Shown here: piece by piece, positions 32,055 to 43,742 of the stretch | Position numbering within the stretch: position 1 is the first letter of the stretch | Layout of the letters: each line of letters starts with the position of its first letter | Assembly (NCBI GenBank): GCA_950106755.1 | Contig: CATNNA010000001.1 | Span: 558,001-622,000 of the forward strand | Length of the DNA: 64,000 nucleotides | Direction: 5' to 3' | DNA from: Climacium dendroides | Lineage: Eukaryota; Streptophyta; Bryopsida; Hypnales; Climaciaceae | Translations under genes and position numbers: made by a program | Notes under the pieces: generated by a model | Databases searched by the model: none | The model's input: the letters and a program-made list of their open reading frames with translations, nothing else | What the model was told of the DNA's origin: nothing

Positions 32055-35000
32055 TTGCTCTAACTTGGAAAAGCTTCTAGAAGGAAGAATCCCACATGCA
32101 TGCAATGTGACTGTCCATGGCTTTTCATTGTTTGGCTATTTCTTGACTCCTTTTTTTGGACTTCCAAGCTTTAAGGCAAACTTTAGGACGCATGTACTCC
32201 GACCTTTACCATATATGTACAAACTATTATATTCATCCTGAAATATATGAAGCTTTTCTATTTTCATTTGTCGACCACCTCCCATCAAGAATGCTATCTA
32301 TGAAAAGACTCACCATTGTGCACTATGAAACACTTAGCGAATGCAAGGACACTAATTCCGATTGGGGAGGAAGGAAGCGCAACCCGCACCTCCATCACCA
32401 AAAATCTCTACGAACAGTAGGCACTCCACCGCTTTCATGCAATTCTGTTATAATGGCGCCAATTCACATGCAATCTCAAAAACCGCCAAAATCATCCTGC
32501 TCGCGCAAATGGCATGCGGAATATTGCCATTTTAATGAAATTACCCATATGATAGAATTTGCAAATTTTGAATTCATATTTGCAAGTACTCAAGTAGAGG
32601 CCCCTAATTCTTTGTGAGGAGTGTACAAGGTAAATTAATCAAGCATAAAATGGAGAGATTTTTTTACTTGCACCATTTGACTGCCTAATTTGAATGACTT
32701 CTTATAACACTTTAATAGTCAACTAGGATTCAAAGAATGGAACAAATATAAAGCATTTACATTGTGCACTTTGAAAACTCAAAGTTTATGCATATAATGA
32801 CCAAATAATGTGTTATAAAACACATCTTTAAACACTTCCATATTTCCTAAACATGAAATTCCAAGTTTTTTTCTCCACTCACTTACATTTTTTTCACTTC
32901 ACTCCAATTATAACACGTTGAAGTAATGAATTAAAATGAATTTGTTAATTTCCTTCATATTCACAAAATATCATTAGTACTATGATAAATCTCACATGCT
33001 TCCTCTAATAATTATACTTAGTACATAGCCCTCCACTCCTTGTTCTATGACAATGTGCAAAATTTTGTAAAATTACATGCCACCATTGCAATGACGAAAT
33101 GATTGAAAATTAGATTTACAAGCAAAAGCTACATCATTGGAGTCTTTTATAGTACAATGCAAAGCATCCTTTCTAATAGCACATGAATTTGTTGTCACAT
33201 GTGTGGCAATATATCTTTGGCCTTGTCAAAAATAAAGTCCTGTCATTGCAAACTATACATGCCCGTCAAAATTTGCTAAAGACTGGGTAATAATCTTGTA
33301 CCCTACAAAGGGCTTGAATGCGTTCCAAACACTTTTTTTTACCAATTAGCTTAGAGTACTCCACATAATTCATTTCAAAAGTGTAAGTGAGTCATTGAGT
33401 TTCACAAAGGCTCCATGAGCTTGCACTTGTTGATGTAAATTATATACATATTGACAATGGTGGTGTCCATAAGGAAAAAAAATGATGCCACTATTTGTAC
33501 GAACAAGTTTGACAAGTGTAAGATGTCTACAACTAGTTTGCAACGTCTACACTGTGCATATGCGTCCTATATTCAAGGTGCATGGGTGAATTTTGAATTT
33601 TTTTCTTATTGTGAGCCACTTTGGCATGGTATGGATGTTATTGGGAATTGACTTCCTATGGTGCCTTTTGTCTTCGATGTCTCATCATTCAAATTTGGAT
33701 TTTTTCCATAGTAAATCTCAAAATTAGAGATATACTTTGATTGCAAATTAGCTAAGCACTATACCTTTGAATCCCACTTTTGGGGGTTCTTGGTATATAT
33801 TGCCAGGTTGGGCAATATATGCCATTTAATCAAATCATCATTTCTTTGATAGTAAAAAATTTACCCAAATGTCATTCATTTTTGTAATTTTCTTGAATTA
33901 CCTTGAACAACCATCTAACTTGTTCCATTTTGTCATACCTGGGTATAGCCTTGTTTGTCACATAATAAGCAATGAAAAAATAAACCTTCTTTGTACCAAT
34001 ATGTTTTAACATTTGGTTGTTGCTTCATACCTATATACAAAATAATGGCTATAAATCCACCTTTGAATTATGTCACGGTGAATTCCTCGCATTAGGCCCC
34101 TCCATATGTCTTCCCATTTTCATTCACTATCATAGCATAGAAATTTGTCTTGACAATGATATTAATCCCTCACAATCAATGGAAGCCAAAACAATTCAAA
34201 GAAATTTAAGAATGTGGAAAAATGCCTCTATAAGTATTTAGAAGTAGAAGATCCATAAAATTCTTGAGGCTCTGGTTTATAGGCAAAAGAAATTTGATTT
34301 CATATTGAGTCCTAATATAGGTATTTGATAGAATTTACATCTCCAATAGAATTATAATCGTCAAGTTCCACTTCTTCACTCATATTCATTTTGGCATATC
34401 CCATTTTTATGTGACTTGCACTATCATACTGAAGGGTAGAAGGTTCATTCAAGCTCTCACCTAATACATTTTCTATACTAGTCTAGTAGTCCCATTTTGA
34501 ACTTCATCCTCCCAAGCATTTGCATTTGATGTACTAGTTCAATCTAAGCCCCCCTTGTTCCCATGCAACCCAAGATCCCTTGTACTATCATATGTGTTTG
34601 ATGGTCTAGCATATTAATGCCCCAATGTCCCTCCATAGCATTAATAGCTGAGGACTTTGTAGAATCCCTAAATTTGAGTTGGTTGGTGGTTGGTTGATAT
34701 CTTTGGTTGACGATTGTCCTTGTGCTTCTCCTATATAAGATAAAGCATTTGCTTTTTCTTGTTCATAAATTGAATGTATGAACATGTACTTCAACCTCTT
34801 CCATGAAAGTGATAAATTTTTGCAATCATGTAGTAATTCTAGAGGCCACCAAAGTTTCTCTAGACATCTCACTTCATCAAAATCATATAAACCATTGTCA
34901 AATTCATCTTCTTCAAGTTCTTCAAAACTAGATTCTTGACCTTCAATATGTTCTTGACTATCAAAAAACTCTTGGTCAAATTCTCCAATGTCTTCTATAC

Positions 35001-35183
35001 CAATAGTCTCCAAATTTTATAGTTGCATTATAAGTGGCACATACAAAGGTGATCATGAACATGAATTCCCAGGGGGGGGGAGGTGTTGGACATTTCACTA
35101 GTAAGCAACAACTTTTGCAAATTGGTAGGCCATCCCAAATAATTTAAAAAAGGAATGTCACATAAAGAAGCAACAGAGGTTCT
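32055..35183. other. AT-rich DNA, no gene recognised
   Basis: There are no convincing coding blocks. The longest frame is 34606-35013 on the minus strand (135 codons, acidic N-terminus IGEFDQEFFDSQEHIEGQES), which I do not recognise. A frame at 32156-32617 (plus, 153 codons) lacks any motif. The stretch could be decayed mobile DNA. Confidence 0.35.
34606..35013 (-). CDS. Hypothetical acidic reading frame
   Basis: It has 135 codons, with an Asp/Glu-rich first half (EEDEFDNGLYDFDEV), then SWKRLKYMFIHSIYEQEKANAL and a Ser/Gln/Asn-rich end. The composition resembles the acidic end of some transposase genes, but I see no diagnostic motif. It may be an exon remnant or chance. Confidence 0.25.
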   Translation of the reverse strand: METIGIEDIGEFDQEFFDSQEHIEGQESSFEELEEDEFDNGLYDFDEVRCLEKLWWPLELLHDCKNLSLSWKRLKYMFIHSIYEQEKANALSYIGEAQGQSSTKDINQPPTNSNLGILQSPQLLMLWRDIGALIC

Positions 35184-35187
35184 TTAA

Positions 35188-38164
35188 CCCCTAAAGGACC
35201 ATTGTCCCTTCGAGGGACAAATTGGATTTCGGGCAGGTACTGTAGTTAGGTTTTTGGAATCCCTATTCCAAACGCTACCAAGTTCGAACACCAGGGAATG
35301 ATCTATGTAAGGTTAGTGTAGCGTGTTCAAATGTCACTATGTACTTAAGTTTTGAAGATAGGATAAAAATTCATTCTTATTCCCATTAACTACCCCAAGA
35401 AACACTCAACAGTCCATTATAAGATAAAAGACTCAACATGCACGTCTCTGTCCTATCTAGTGTTCTAGGGCTTGTGACAATAGTTCTTGACAATAGTTCA
35501 GGGTGGACTGACTTGTGTATGGATGCAATGCAGGACTTGACTTCAGTACAGCCCACTATAGTATTTTGAAACTAGTACAAATATACATATTTAATATTTC
35601 AAAAGATTTAGAGTTTAAGAGTTTAGGATATACTTACAAAAATTTGCAATCACATGCAGCAACCAAGGACAATAGAGCCAGAACACTTCAATTAGTATGC
35701 TCTACCTACAGTCCATACAAAATTTTCACTTAAAACATGCATATGCAATTTTGAAATTGGCTTCTTAAACCTATTTTAAAATCTCTACCCAAACTAGTGG
35801 TACGGCCCAAAGGGCCGTTCGAAAAATTTGGACCTTATTTTAAATTTGTTTTAATTGAACGATTAGTTTAAAGACTCCAAACTTTGTTGTACAACCCAAA
35901 ATCCAAAACTCCAAGCAATACCCTAGTAGATACCCGGACTACCCAATACCCGTATCCCGAGCCACCCAAACCCGTAGAATACCCAGACTGCCAAACGGGT
36001 CCCAACTTCGCGACCCGACCTGTCTAGCTCGTCGCCGCGGTTGTTTGCACCAGGCTTCGGCGATCAAAATTGCATCATTTTCCTCGCAATTTTGCCTCGT
36101 GATCTCATGATCACACTAAATTCTCGTCCTATTTTGACTATGAATTATTGATCGACACTTCCAATTACGATTCAATGACACAGTTAGGTAACCCTGATGC
36201 AATTCAGCACTGTCTCTTATCAAATTCGAATTGTTGCCAAGAATTTGTTACTGATTACTCGTTACTCAATCTTAACACAACAATCCAATGAAATCAATTG
36301 CAGAACGCCATCGTTACCCTTCTCAGATCACCAAATCTTCTAAATTCTGTCCACTGGAAATCAAATCCCTAATCGAGAATCACAGGTTGATTAAGCTCTG
36401 TCGGTTTCATTCACAACTCAAGTGGGTGAATTCGAGTTCGCAATTGATTCCTGCGCTGTATTCGGAGCCAATCAGTCCTCCATGTCGGTTGCCTGATTCG
36501 GCTGCACCAACTGGCTCCAGAATTTCTTCACGTACGCCTTGCTACCGTGATCAATCAAAATACGGTGCTCAATACCACCGTTCATAGAACTCGCCGAATC
36601 CTCAGTTTTCCACTCCGGCAAAACATAAATTTAAGAACAACTTCCCTAACCACACAGCAAGTATTCAAATTGGAAGCTCTACGATTAACACTGTGATTTC
36701 CAATTCTCCATTACAAACCAAAACACACCAAATACGCACTCAGACAGAAATCACACACTCCACTCAAGCATAATGCACAAGATCACACAAATTTAAACGC
36801 GCAATTTTATTATGAAATTGAATTACAACGCACAGCATAACGCCCTGATAGGAGACGGAAAAAAAACAAAACAAAACAGCCTTGGGAGAGAGAGAGAAAT
36901 GAGAGAAGGAGAGGAATAAAAGGAGAAATTCGAGGGGTGATCAGAGGTGGTGCGAGGCGCGTCTCGACCTGTGGAATCTCCTCGCGCGCCTCTGAATCCC
37001 TAATTTCCCATCTTTTCTTTATTTGTGCCAGTCTCTTTATCTTTTTTCCTTTTCTTTTTATCTTTTTCTTTCTGGAACTTTTACTTTAACTTTTATTTTG
37101 CCTTTTTGCCCTTTTCTATTAATTTGTGGCTACTTACTAAAGTATCTTTGTACTTTTTGGAACTTTTAGTGTACTCTGGACTACTTTAATACTAAATACT
37201 CAAAATATATATAAATAATATAGGAAATGTCATAGAAACTCAAAAAATTCTACAAAAAGCTGAAAAGCTAGACTACAGGTACCTACAGGCTGAAATTTTG
37301 TTATGATTTTTTGAAACTTTTTTTGAAGATAGAAAAACTGATGAGCTTTGTGGTAATATAATTTTTTTCACATTTGGTGCCCGGAAACAAAAGTTATGAC
37401 CAAATAAGCTCAAAGTAGGGGACGGGGGGCAGTCCGGGCAGCAAAAAAAAATTTGCAAAATTTTGAATTTTGAATTTTTGGATTTTTTGTCTTGTAGATT
37501 ATATTTTTGTCTGCATGGGAAGCTTTGATTCATTCCATTTGGACTTATTATGAGAAAGTTATGGACAATCTTGTTTATCGGGCAGTTAGAGCATCTTCCT
37601 GAAAAAATAACTTATAGAATTCATTTCTGAATGCAATTTTTACAATTTTTCTGAAAAAAAACTTTTACATGATTTTGTTTGCTTGCTAGAACAATCTCAC
37701 CATTGGGATTAGTGCATTTTAATTCCATCTTAAAGATATTAATAATTTAGATTTTCCTTCATTCTCATACCTACTTCTACTTAACAATTTTTTTAAGCAT
37801 GAAAATTAATTTTTTTCTTAAGACTTTCTTTTTCCCTAGACTCTCAACTCAATTTCCCGCAATAAGGATTTAAAGCTCAAAACTCTGTAGTGCAAAAAAT
37901 TTAAGTTAAAAAAGTTCAAAGTCAAATAATCCAGTCCCGCAAGGTGCTGAAAAAATTGTTTTTTTCATTTCAAACGCAAATATCTTTTAATCTATGTGGT
38001 CAAAATTTCTGAAATTTTTTCCACACATTTCCATACTAGTAAGGTATAAGATCCTACGGTTGGATGTGCAAAAAAAATAATTTTCAAATTTTTTTTACTC
38101 TTTGCTACAGAAATGGCAGGTTTGAGTGTTTTTTGGCAGAAATAAGGCCTTGGTCCTTTAGGGG
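35188..38164. mobile_element. TTAA-flanked element with inverted CCCCTAAAGGACCA ends, 2,977 bp
   Basis: Both ends read inward as CCCCTAAAGGACCA (35188-35201; 38151-38164) and both are preceded by TTAA (35184-35187; 38165-38168). TTAA duplication with a C-rich inverted terminus is the hallmark of piggyBac-type transposons. Just inside the left end is a hairpin, TTGTCCCT-TCG-AGGGACAA (35202-35220). I found no piggyBac transposase: the interior has only short frames, so it would be a non-autonomous element. The interior is AT-rich except for a more GC-rich block at 35930-36560 that looks like captured or formerly coding sequence. Other readings, such as a different superfamily with an AT-rich target, are possible. 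Confidence 0.55.
36288..36587 (+). CDS. Hypothetical reading frame inside the TTAA element
   Basis: A 99-codon frame with ATG (MKSIAERHRYPSQITK) sits in a GC-richer island of the TTAA element. It is rich in Ser, Arg and Pro, with no recognisable motif. It could be a fragment of a captured gene; coding status is doubtful. Confidence 0.2.
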   Translation: MKSIAERHRYPSQITKSSKFCPLEIKSLIENHRLIKLCRFHSQLKWVNSSSQLIPALYSEPISPPCRLPDSAAPTGSRISSRTPCYRDQSKYGAQYHRS

Positions 38165-38168
38165 TTAA

Positions 38169-39144
38169 AGTAAAGAAAGTTAGAAAACAAGGTGAAGAAA
38201 ACAATGCATTTTGTCCATCATGTTGCCTTTCTTTATTAATTTTTTATATTGTAAAACACAATATACATCCAAAAAAATCCATAGATAATATAAATAAGAT
38301 ATTATATATAGAAAAAGAATATATCAATTGCATTTGAAAAAGATTTTTATTCCCTTCTAAAAAACTCCTAATTAGACAAACCATGACTTTTGAAGAGAAT
38401 AGATGCTACATTTATGTATTCTATGCCATGAAAGGATTCAAGCTTCATGTAATGACAAATGCTTTTTTAAAATAAGCTGTAGAAAAAATCTCATCAAAAG
38501 TCTAGTACTTTTCTAATCCTCTAATTAATAATATGATCTTGAAGTGAAAAGAAGATGAAGATAAAGTTGAGAGAAACAACACAATTAAGGCCTCATTCGT
38601 TAATTTGAGACAATTTGGCAATTTTGAGACTTTGTAAATAAAGGTGTGAAACTCTATTGAAGTAATACTTGTCGAATCCAAAGGAAAATTATAGAGCTTA
38701 CCAAAAAAAATTGGAATTATTGAATATATTTTTACAATGCCCTGAAACAATAGAGTGGAATTACAAGGATGGACATGATGTAAAACATCGAAACATCTTC
38801 AGTGCCAAGAATTGAGTAGTATATAAAACTACGGGTGAATTTACATTCACTAATGTTAATTGTCTAACTAAGGAGCTTCATCCAATAGAGAAAGTAATTC
38901 TTACTCACTATATCATATGAATTGGAATGAATTACAAAATGTTCAATTTATAACATCGGTTTGGAAAATTAGAACCTTATTGTTCATGAAGCTCTCAACT
39001 TTCATTACCCATTTTTTTGTATATTTATTTACCATGCTATTGATAGTAAAGGACGCTTGGAAACGTATGGCTTTGAAAACTATTCTTGCATCCCCAAGAA
39101 TTGCTATTTGCTTGTACAATTGCTCTTAGCTGCCTCTAATGCTT
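38169..39144. other. AT-rich DNA, no gene seen
   Basis: Contains AAGGCCTCATTCGTTAATTT (38586-38605), resembling a stretch at 56304 (see findings). No credible coding frame. Confidence 0.35.
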
Positions 39145-39984
39145 TTAGCTTTGCCAACCCTCTAAATATATCCTCATGTCGAGACTGATAGTGGGCCTAC
39201 TTCTACTGTCCACCGCTTCAGAGAAGCCCACACTTTGAGAGCCACTCTCCTTCCACTTCAGTTTGCGGGTGCTTTGAGAAAACTCTGAAGTAGACATAGA
39301 TTTTAATCCTTGAGGCGGCAGCCTTGGCAACTTCGCATTGACATTAATTATGTATAGAAGTACAGATCCAATTGATTTGGATTCCAGAGATCGTTGTTGG
39401 TCTCTAATAATCCTCTCACGGAAAAGGGAGTTGGTTGAGGGTGATCGTCTGCCTCCTACAAATAGTGAAGGGTGAGGCAGATTACCCTCAATGCGAGGCA
39501 AAAGAGCCGCTGTCGGAGGACCCACTTCATCACTCTTCGCATACCCACCTAGAAATAACATTGTCCTTGTGTCTCTCATGGAGATAGTTGGGCATTCAAG
39601 CGCTAGTGAAATAGGATCCTCAAGTTGAGGATCTTGAGTGCCCCTGTGGACGGGGAGGTTCAGTTTCCAATTGGTCCCCATTTCATTTTGCGGCATCAAC
39701 GAGAATGAGCATCCTCGAGTCGAGGACGCGCGTTTGAGTGGAGATGGGGAGTAGACGGGGGTTCTCCCCAGTCCTTGACTTGGAGGGTTGTCTACGGCGT
39801 TGTCCTCCACATCCATCTTGGAGAAGTCGATGGCTGCGGAAACAGGGTCCTCGGCCGTACGCATCATGAAGGGGCCTGAGAACACTAATACCATGAACAT
39901 TCCTCTAGGAAATTTGGATTCGGATTCGGATCCCAATGTCATCGAGAGCAATTTCTCCAATCTAGAGAAGAGACTCATTGTCAA
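39145..39984 (-). CDS. Unknown protein, 3'-most open exon of the minus-strand gene region
   Basis: The frame has 279 codons; an ATG is present at about 39978 (MSLFSRLEKLLSMTLGSESES). The protein is hydrophilic, rich in Ser, Pro, Leu and Arg (PVYSPSPLKRASSTRGCSF, RIIRDQQRSLESKSIGS). I see no known domain. It contains two copies of the recurrent palindrome inside the coding frame (39615-39633 and 39711-39727). It lies downstream of the FCP1/NIF-like domain in the same direction, so it may be the last exon of the same decayed gene or a separate gene of the same mobile element. Confidence 0.35.
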   Translation of the reverse strand: MTMSLFSRLEKLLSMTLGSESESKFPRGMFMVLVFSGPFMMRTAEDPVSAAIDFSKMDVEDNAVDNPPSQGLGRTPVYSPSPLKRASSTRGCSFSLMPQNEMGTNWKLNLPVHRGTQDPQLEDPISLALECPTISMRDTRTMLFLGGYAKSDEVGPPTAALLPRIEGNLPHPSLFVGGRRSPSTNSLFRERIIRDQQRSLESKSIGSVLLYIINVNAKLPRLPPQGLKSMSTSEFSQSTRKLKWKESGSQSVGFSEAVDSRSRPTISLDMRIYLEGWQS

Positions 39985-40319
39985 CCTCTACCTCTTGGGC
40001 CAGGCTCCAACATTCTAGGCTCCCACCTGCACAAAGATAGAGATTATATAAGTTTTCTACACATTCTCCACCCAAAGGCCCAATACACACAACATGAGCC
40101 CAAATCCAAAACGACAAAAATGCACAATTTTTTAATGTAAAGTCCGAACAAGATACATATTTATTTACAAATGAATGTAGTGTAGAAAATATAAAATTAC
40201 AAATTACAAAATGTTCACTCTACTTGTAGTGCGAGGCAACAGACTAGTTTACATCCTATGTCCGCCGAGCTCTATCACTACATCGAACTCAGGAAGTTCG
40301 AATGTGATCTGAGATTCCA

Positions 40320-41037
40320 CGTGGAATCTCTCATCCTCGAGACGATGCCTCGAACATGCTCAAATAGATAGGCCATTGGCTTTTTGCCTACCCAATTGAC
40401 TTGCACATACTCCCATAGGCGTTCGAGTTCACACTCCGTGTCCAAACATCCAAGCCACGGCAAAAGCTCCCCCATGAAGAAGTTGTCCAATCGTTGGCCA
40501 TAGCGTCAAGAGCGGAGAAATATGGCATTCTCCTTCTCATTGCAGACACTCTTTTCAGGAGAGTCGTCAATGAGAAGGGTGTTGTCTTTGGTGAAGGACT
40601 CACCTCCACCCGCTATGCAAAAGACCCATTCGAACAGGACCTTTAGAAAGACCAGCTTAGACTCGTAGTGTAAGAAATTCCTCTACGACGTCTCTATCTT
40701 TCTATAATGGTCTTGACCTAAAATTTTGAAAAGGGCCCTGTTTCCATGAATAGGTGCTCCGCCACCATCTCCGCAGTGGAGTGCTTCATGGAGGACCACA
40801 CTACGACCCTTGCCGTGAGCTGCAAGACCTTATGAAGGAACTCTCGTTGGCGAACACTACCTTGGGTCCTACAATGGTGGGGTTCATATGACATAATATA
40901 TTTTCATCGACAGTATACGGCTTAAATCTCCTAGCGTACAATTTTGGCTTACAATAGAACAGGATGTTGTTTAGGTTGAACACTATATTTAGCCACCTCT
41001 TCCATTCAGGCACTACAAAGAAGACATTCCGTAGCAT
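40320..41037 (-). pseudogene. FCP1/NIF (CTD-phosphatase-like, HAD superfamily) domain, degenerate
   Basis: Minus-strand blocks in the order of an NIF/FCP1-like domain: LNIVFNLNNILFYC (about 40996-40955, where the family has the D-x-N/D-G nucleophile motif), ARVVVWSSMKHSTAEMVAEHLF (about 40815-40750, matching the VWSS motif), and NTLLIDDSPEKSVCNEKENA (about 40586-40527, the conserved TLLIDDSP motif), then WLGCLDTECELERLWEYVQVN. Frame changes occur near 40850 and 40700, and there are stops in between. The nucleophilic Asp appears as Asn. In cells this family dephosphorylates proteins such as the RNA polymerase II tail; this copy cannot be active. Its place inside a mobile-looking region suggests gene capture or a phosphatase domain carried by the element. 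Confidence 0.6.
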
Positions 41038-42710
41038 GAGTTCTCCACGTCCCTCAAATCCTACCTAATGAAATCAAGACAACAAACAAATGGAGTTACC
41101 TATTTGAACGTAGAATCAAGTGAGCTAGACAATGAGAAGGAGCACTGAAATCCACTAATCGACTACTTGCTCCCCTTAGGAAAAGCTTTCATTGCCATCG
41201 AGCGGTACAAACTTCTAGGAATGTTTGGCTGAGCAACATAACATTGTCAAGAGAATGCAATTAGATTGACGCAAATGGAAATTGAATCGCATAAATTTTT
41301 ATTTACAAATATTATAGAGTACATTCCGACCATGACGCCCTCATCTGAGGCCAAAATTAATCACAAGTGAATGCTATGCTACACTAGTCTACACAGGGCA
41401 TTGTGTAGATGACTTCGTTAAGACTTCAATGCCAAACAATCAAGGAGGACCCTCATGTCAAGCAAATTGTATAGATGATAAGTGACAGGCAGTAGTGAAG
41501 AGCCATTCACCTATATTGGAAGGACGTACACATCTCTTAGATTTATCCTCGAGCGGAGGACACTTAGATCAAAATGTTGAGACTCCATGTAATTGTCAAA
41601 CAAGAGGTGACCTCTATGCATAGACATTGTATCGACTCAGACAAAATCAAAAGAGGTCAAGAGAGTATACCTGAATTGAGTCGTCATATTGCTGATCCCA
41701 ACCTCCCTGTTGCGGCGCTTCAGAAGGCATGTCCTCCTCCACTTCAAGAATGTTGGCTTAGAGGATGTCATCATAGTCCTCCTAGTCAACTTGTTCCTAG
41801 TTGGGCGACCAAGCAAGACGCATGTTTGTCGTCCCTTGCTTAGACATTGTGCATGGACGCCCATCCGTAGATGCATCACCAACCTCATCACTCGGTGGCA
41901 CAAAAGGGCCCACTTTAGATTTATCCTCAACTCAAGGGTAAATCCCACCAACTTGACTAGGGGACGACGGAGAGGCAACAGGATGACTCTATGAATCGCG
42001 TCCATCTCCAGTCTACTCAGTTAGAGGAGTTAGCTCTAGCAATTGCAATGTAGGGATCAAGGATACAACATCCATAGTGGGAAGGGAAATCATGGCATGT
42101 ATATCTTTGTGTCGAGGATCTATTAGACCGGTGACCAGTTCACAAACTTCTTGCGACAGCCTTGGTACTAAGGGTGAGGGAATTGGGTCAGACTCTGAGG
42201 GTGGCTACTTCAAAATAGGAGTTGCTTGCGAGGCCACGGTTGCCTATTTGGCAAAGAAGTCTTGCATTTGTTTTTCAAGACTTTCCAGCTGTTCCTTCGT
42301 GGCTTGGCTCTTGGCTTCGGTTCCTTGCTTGCGAGTAGAGCATCCGCAATCTACTTGTCCTTTTTTTCCAACTCTTCTTGGATTGCCATCCTCTTCGTTG
42401 CCTTCCTGGCCTTTCGCTCAACCATCACCTACCACCACCCAGTTTGAATCTTTCCGAGAATCAAAGTGGGGATATTGTCATTATCGCAATCGTTGTCATC
42501 AAAATCCGACGAGTGCGAGAGTGTGTCTATATTGATGTCGCTAAGATTTTCCATGACACGCTCTACCTTTAACTTCAACTTATTTCCACCTTCGCGACCC
42601 TCACAACTTTGGCTTTTGGTGTCTTTGGAGGCTTTCGCAGCCGACTTTTTTTTAGACTTGCGCCTCTCCCGTATGCGCCTCTCCCGTAAGCGCTTCTGGC
42701 GTTGCTGCTC
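41038..42710 (-). pseudogene. Decayed exons of an unknown minus-strand gene, middle part
   Basis: Codon-like minus-strand text occurs with stops, for example KVGPFVPPSDEVGDASTDG and NILEVEEDMPSEAPQQGGWD (about 41935-41700) with in-frame TAG codons. A splice-donor-like GTATAC follows the acidic stretch near 41670. The longer open frame at 41637-42005 is in another frame and is probably a shadow. No domain recognised. The palindromic motif occurs at 41541 and 41920-41942. Confidence 0.3.
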
Positions 42711-43286
42711 CTAGAACTCCATGTCGGTCTCGACATCCTTGAGGAGAGGGTTGGGCACCTCATCATCCTGTCGAGGTCGAGCCTTCCATTGCCCCATAGC
42801 ATCGGCATTGGTACCATACTCATTTAGGCCTTCGATGCCAACACTCAAGCCCCTGCAATCTTGAGAAGGTGACACGTTGTCCTTTCCCATGCCCCTAGTC
42901 TCTGCAGTAGGTGATGAGTCCCTTTTTGAGTCCCCAGGTTCTGAACTGAATGACTTGTCACCATCCCCACTCCCCGAATTATCCCCATCATCTCTACTAC
43001 CAGGACCCCCCTCCTCAAATCTAGTACCAGTCTCATCACTACTGATATTAGGAGATTGTAGGTCCTCCTCCGAGGGCGGCAAAATAGATGTCAACACCGA
43101 TGCTTCAAGGTACAAAGGCCGCAAATACTTAGCCAAGTATGGTGAATTTGAATGCAAGAAATCATTCATATCCAAGTACTCCGCTGACAATGTCATCACT
43201 CGGTGCACCGTAGCCTTGTCCTTATTGACCAAGCCGTAATAGAATGTTATGAACATCTGAGAACAATATTGATAAGCAAATGTCAA
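42711..43286 (-). CDS. Unknown exon of the minus-strand gene region
   Basis: 191 codons open on the minus strand. The N-terminal part looks globular (YCSQMFITFYYGLVNKDKA, RVMTLSAEYLDMNDFLHSNS, YLAKYLRPLYLEASVL), followed by a Ser/Gly/Asp-rich linker (GGPGSRDDGDNSGSGDGDKS). I do not recognise the family. No stops occur inside. An upstream copy of the palindromic motif (43306-43329) lies in what would be an intron. Confidence 0.35.
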   Translation of the reverse strand: MTFAYQYCSQMFITFYYGLVNKDKATVHRVMTLSAEYLDMNDFLHSNSPYLAKYLRPLYLEASVLTSILPPSEEDLQSPNISSDETGTRFEEGGPGSRDDGDNSGSGDGDKSFSSEPGDSKRDSSPTAETRGMGKDNVSPSQDCRGLSVGIEGLNEYGTNADAMGQWKARPRQDDEVPNPLLKDVETDMEF

Positions 43287-43742
43287 ACTCTAAAGCAATG
43301 CAGAATTTACCTTTGAGTCGAAGATAAACTAAGGACTTAAAACGACATTCGAGGACTAGTCATCCAATACGCAATACCACAGTAAAGCATTTACATATGA
43401 CTAACGGGTAATTGAAGAATTTCAGGTCATGTAGACAACAACACTCCAAAATGACCAAACACAAGATTCATGAGAGCAATTAGCCTCAAGTTGAAGATAA
43501 AGAACTAACTGTAGAGGACACTAATAGAATTTAACAAGCAGGACAAAAGATGACAAACATTATCCTTGAGTTGAGGATAAACGTACCTTGGCCGCCAACG
43601 CACTCTTTGCACCCGCAAAAATGCCGAGGACGTTTTCCTTGCAAACCACAAAGCATTGGAGCATCTCCAAGTAGAATTCCATTCGTAGTTCATAGGCATA
43701 TATCCTCCACTTTGCCTCATTGTTATACCTGCTCTCCTGGTT

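Noticed and set aside
36288..38204. PiggyBac transposase in the TTAA element
   Set aside because: Only short frames without the conserved Asp motifs or the C-terminal Cys-rich finger.
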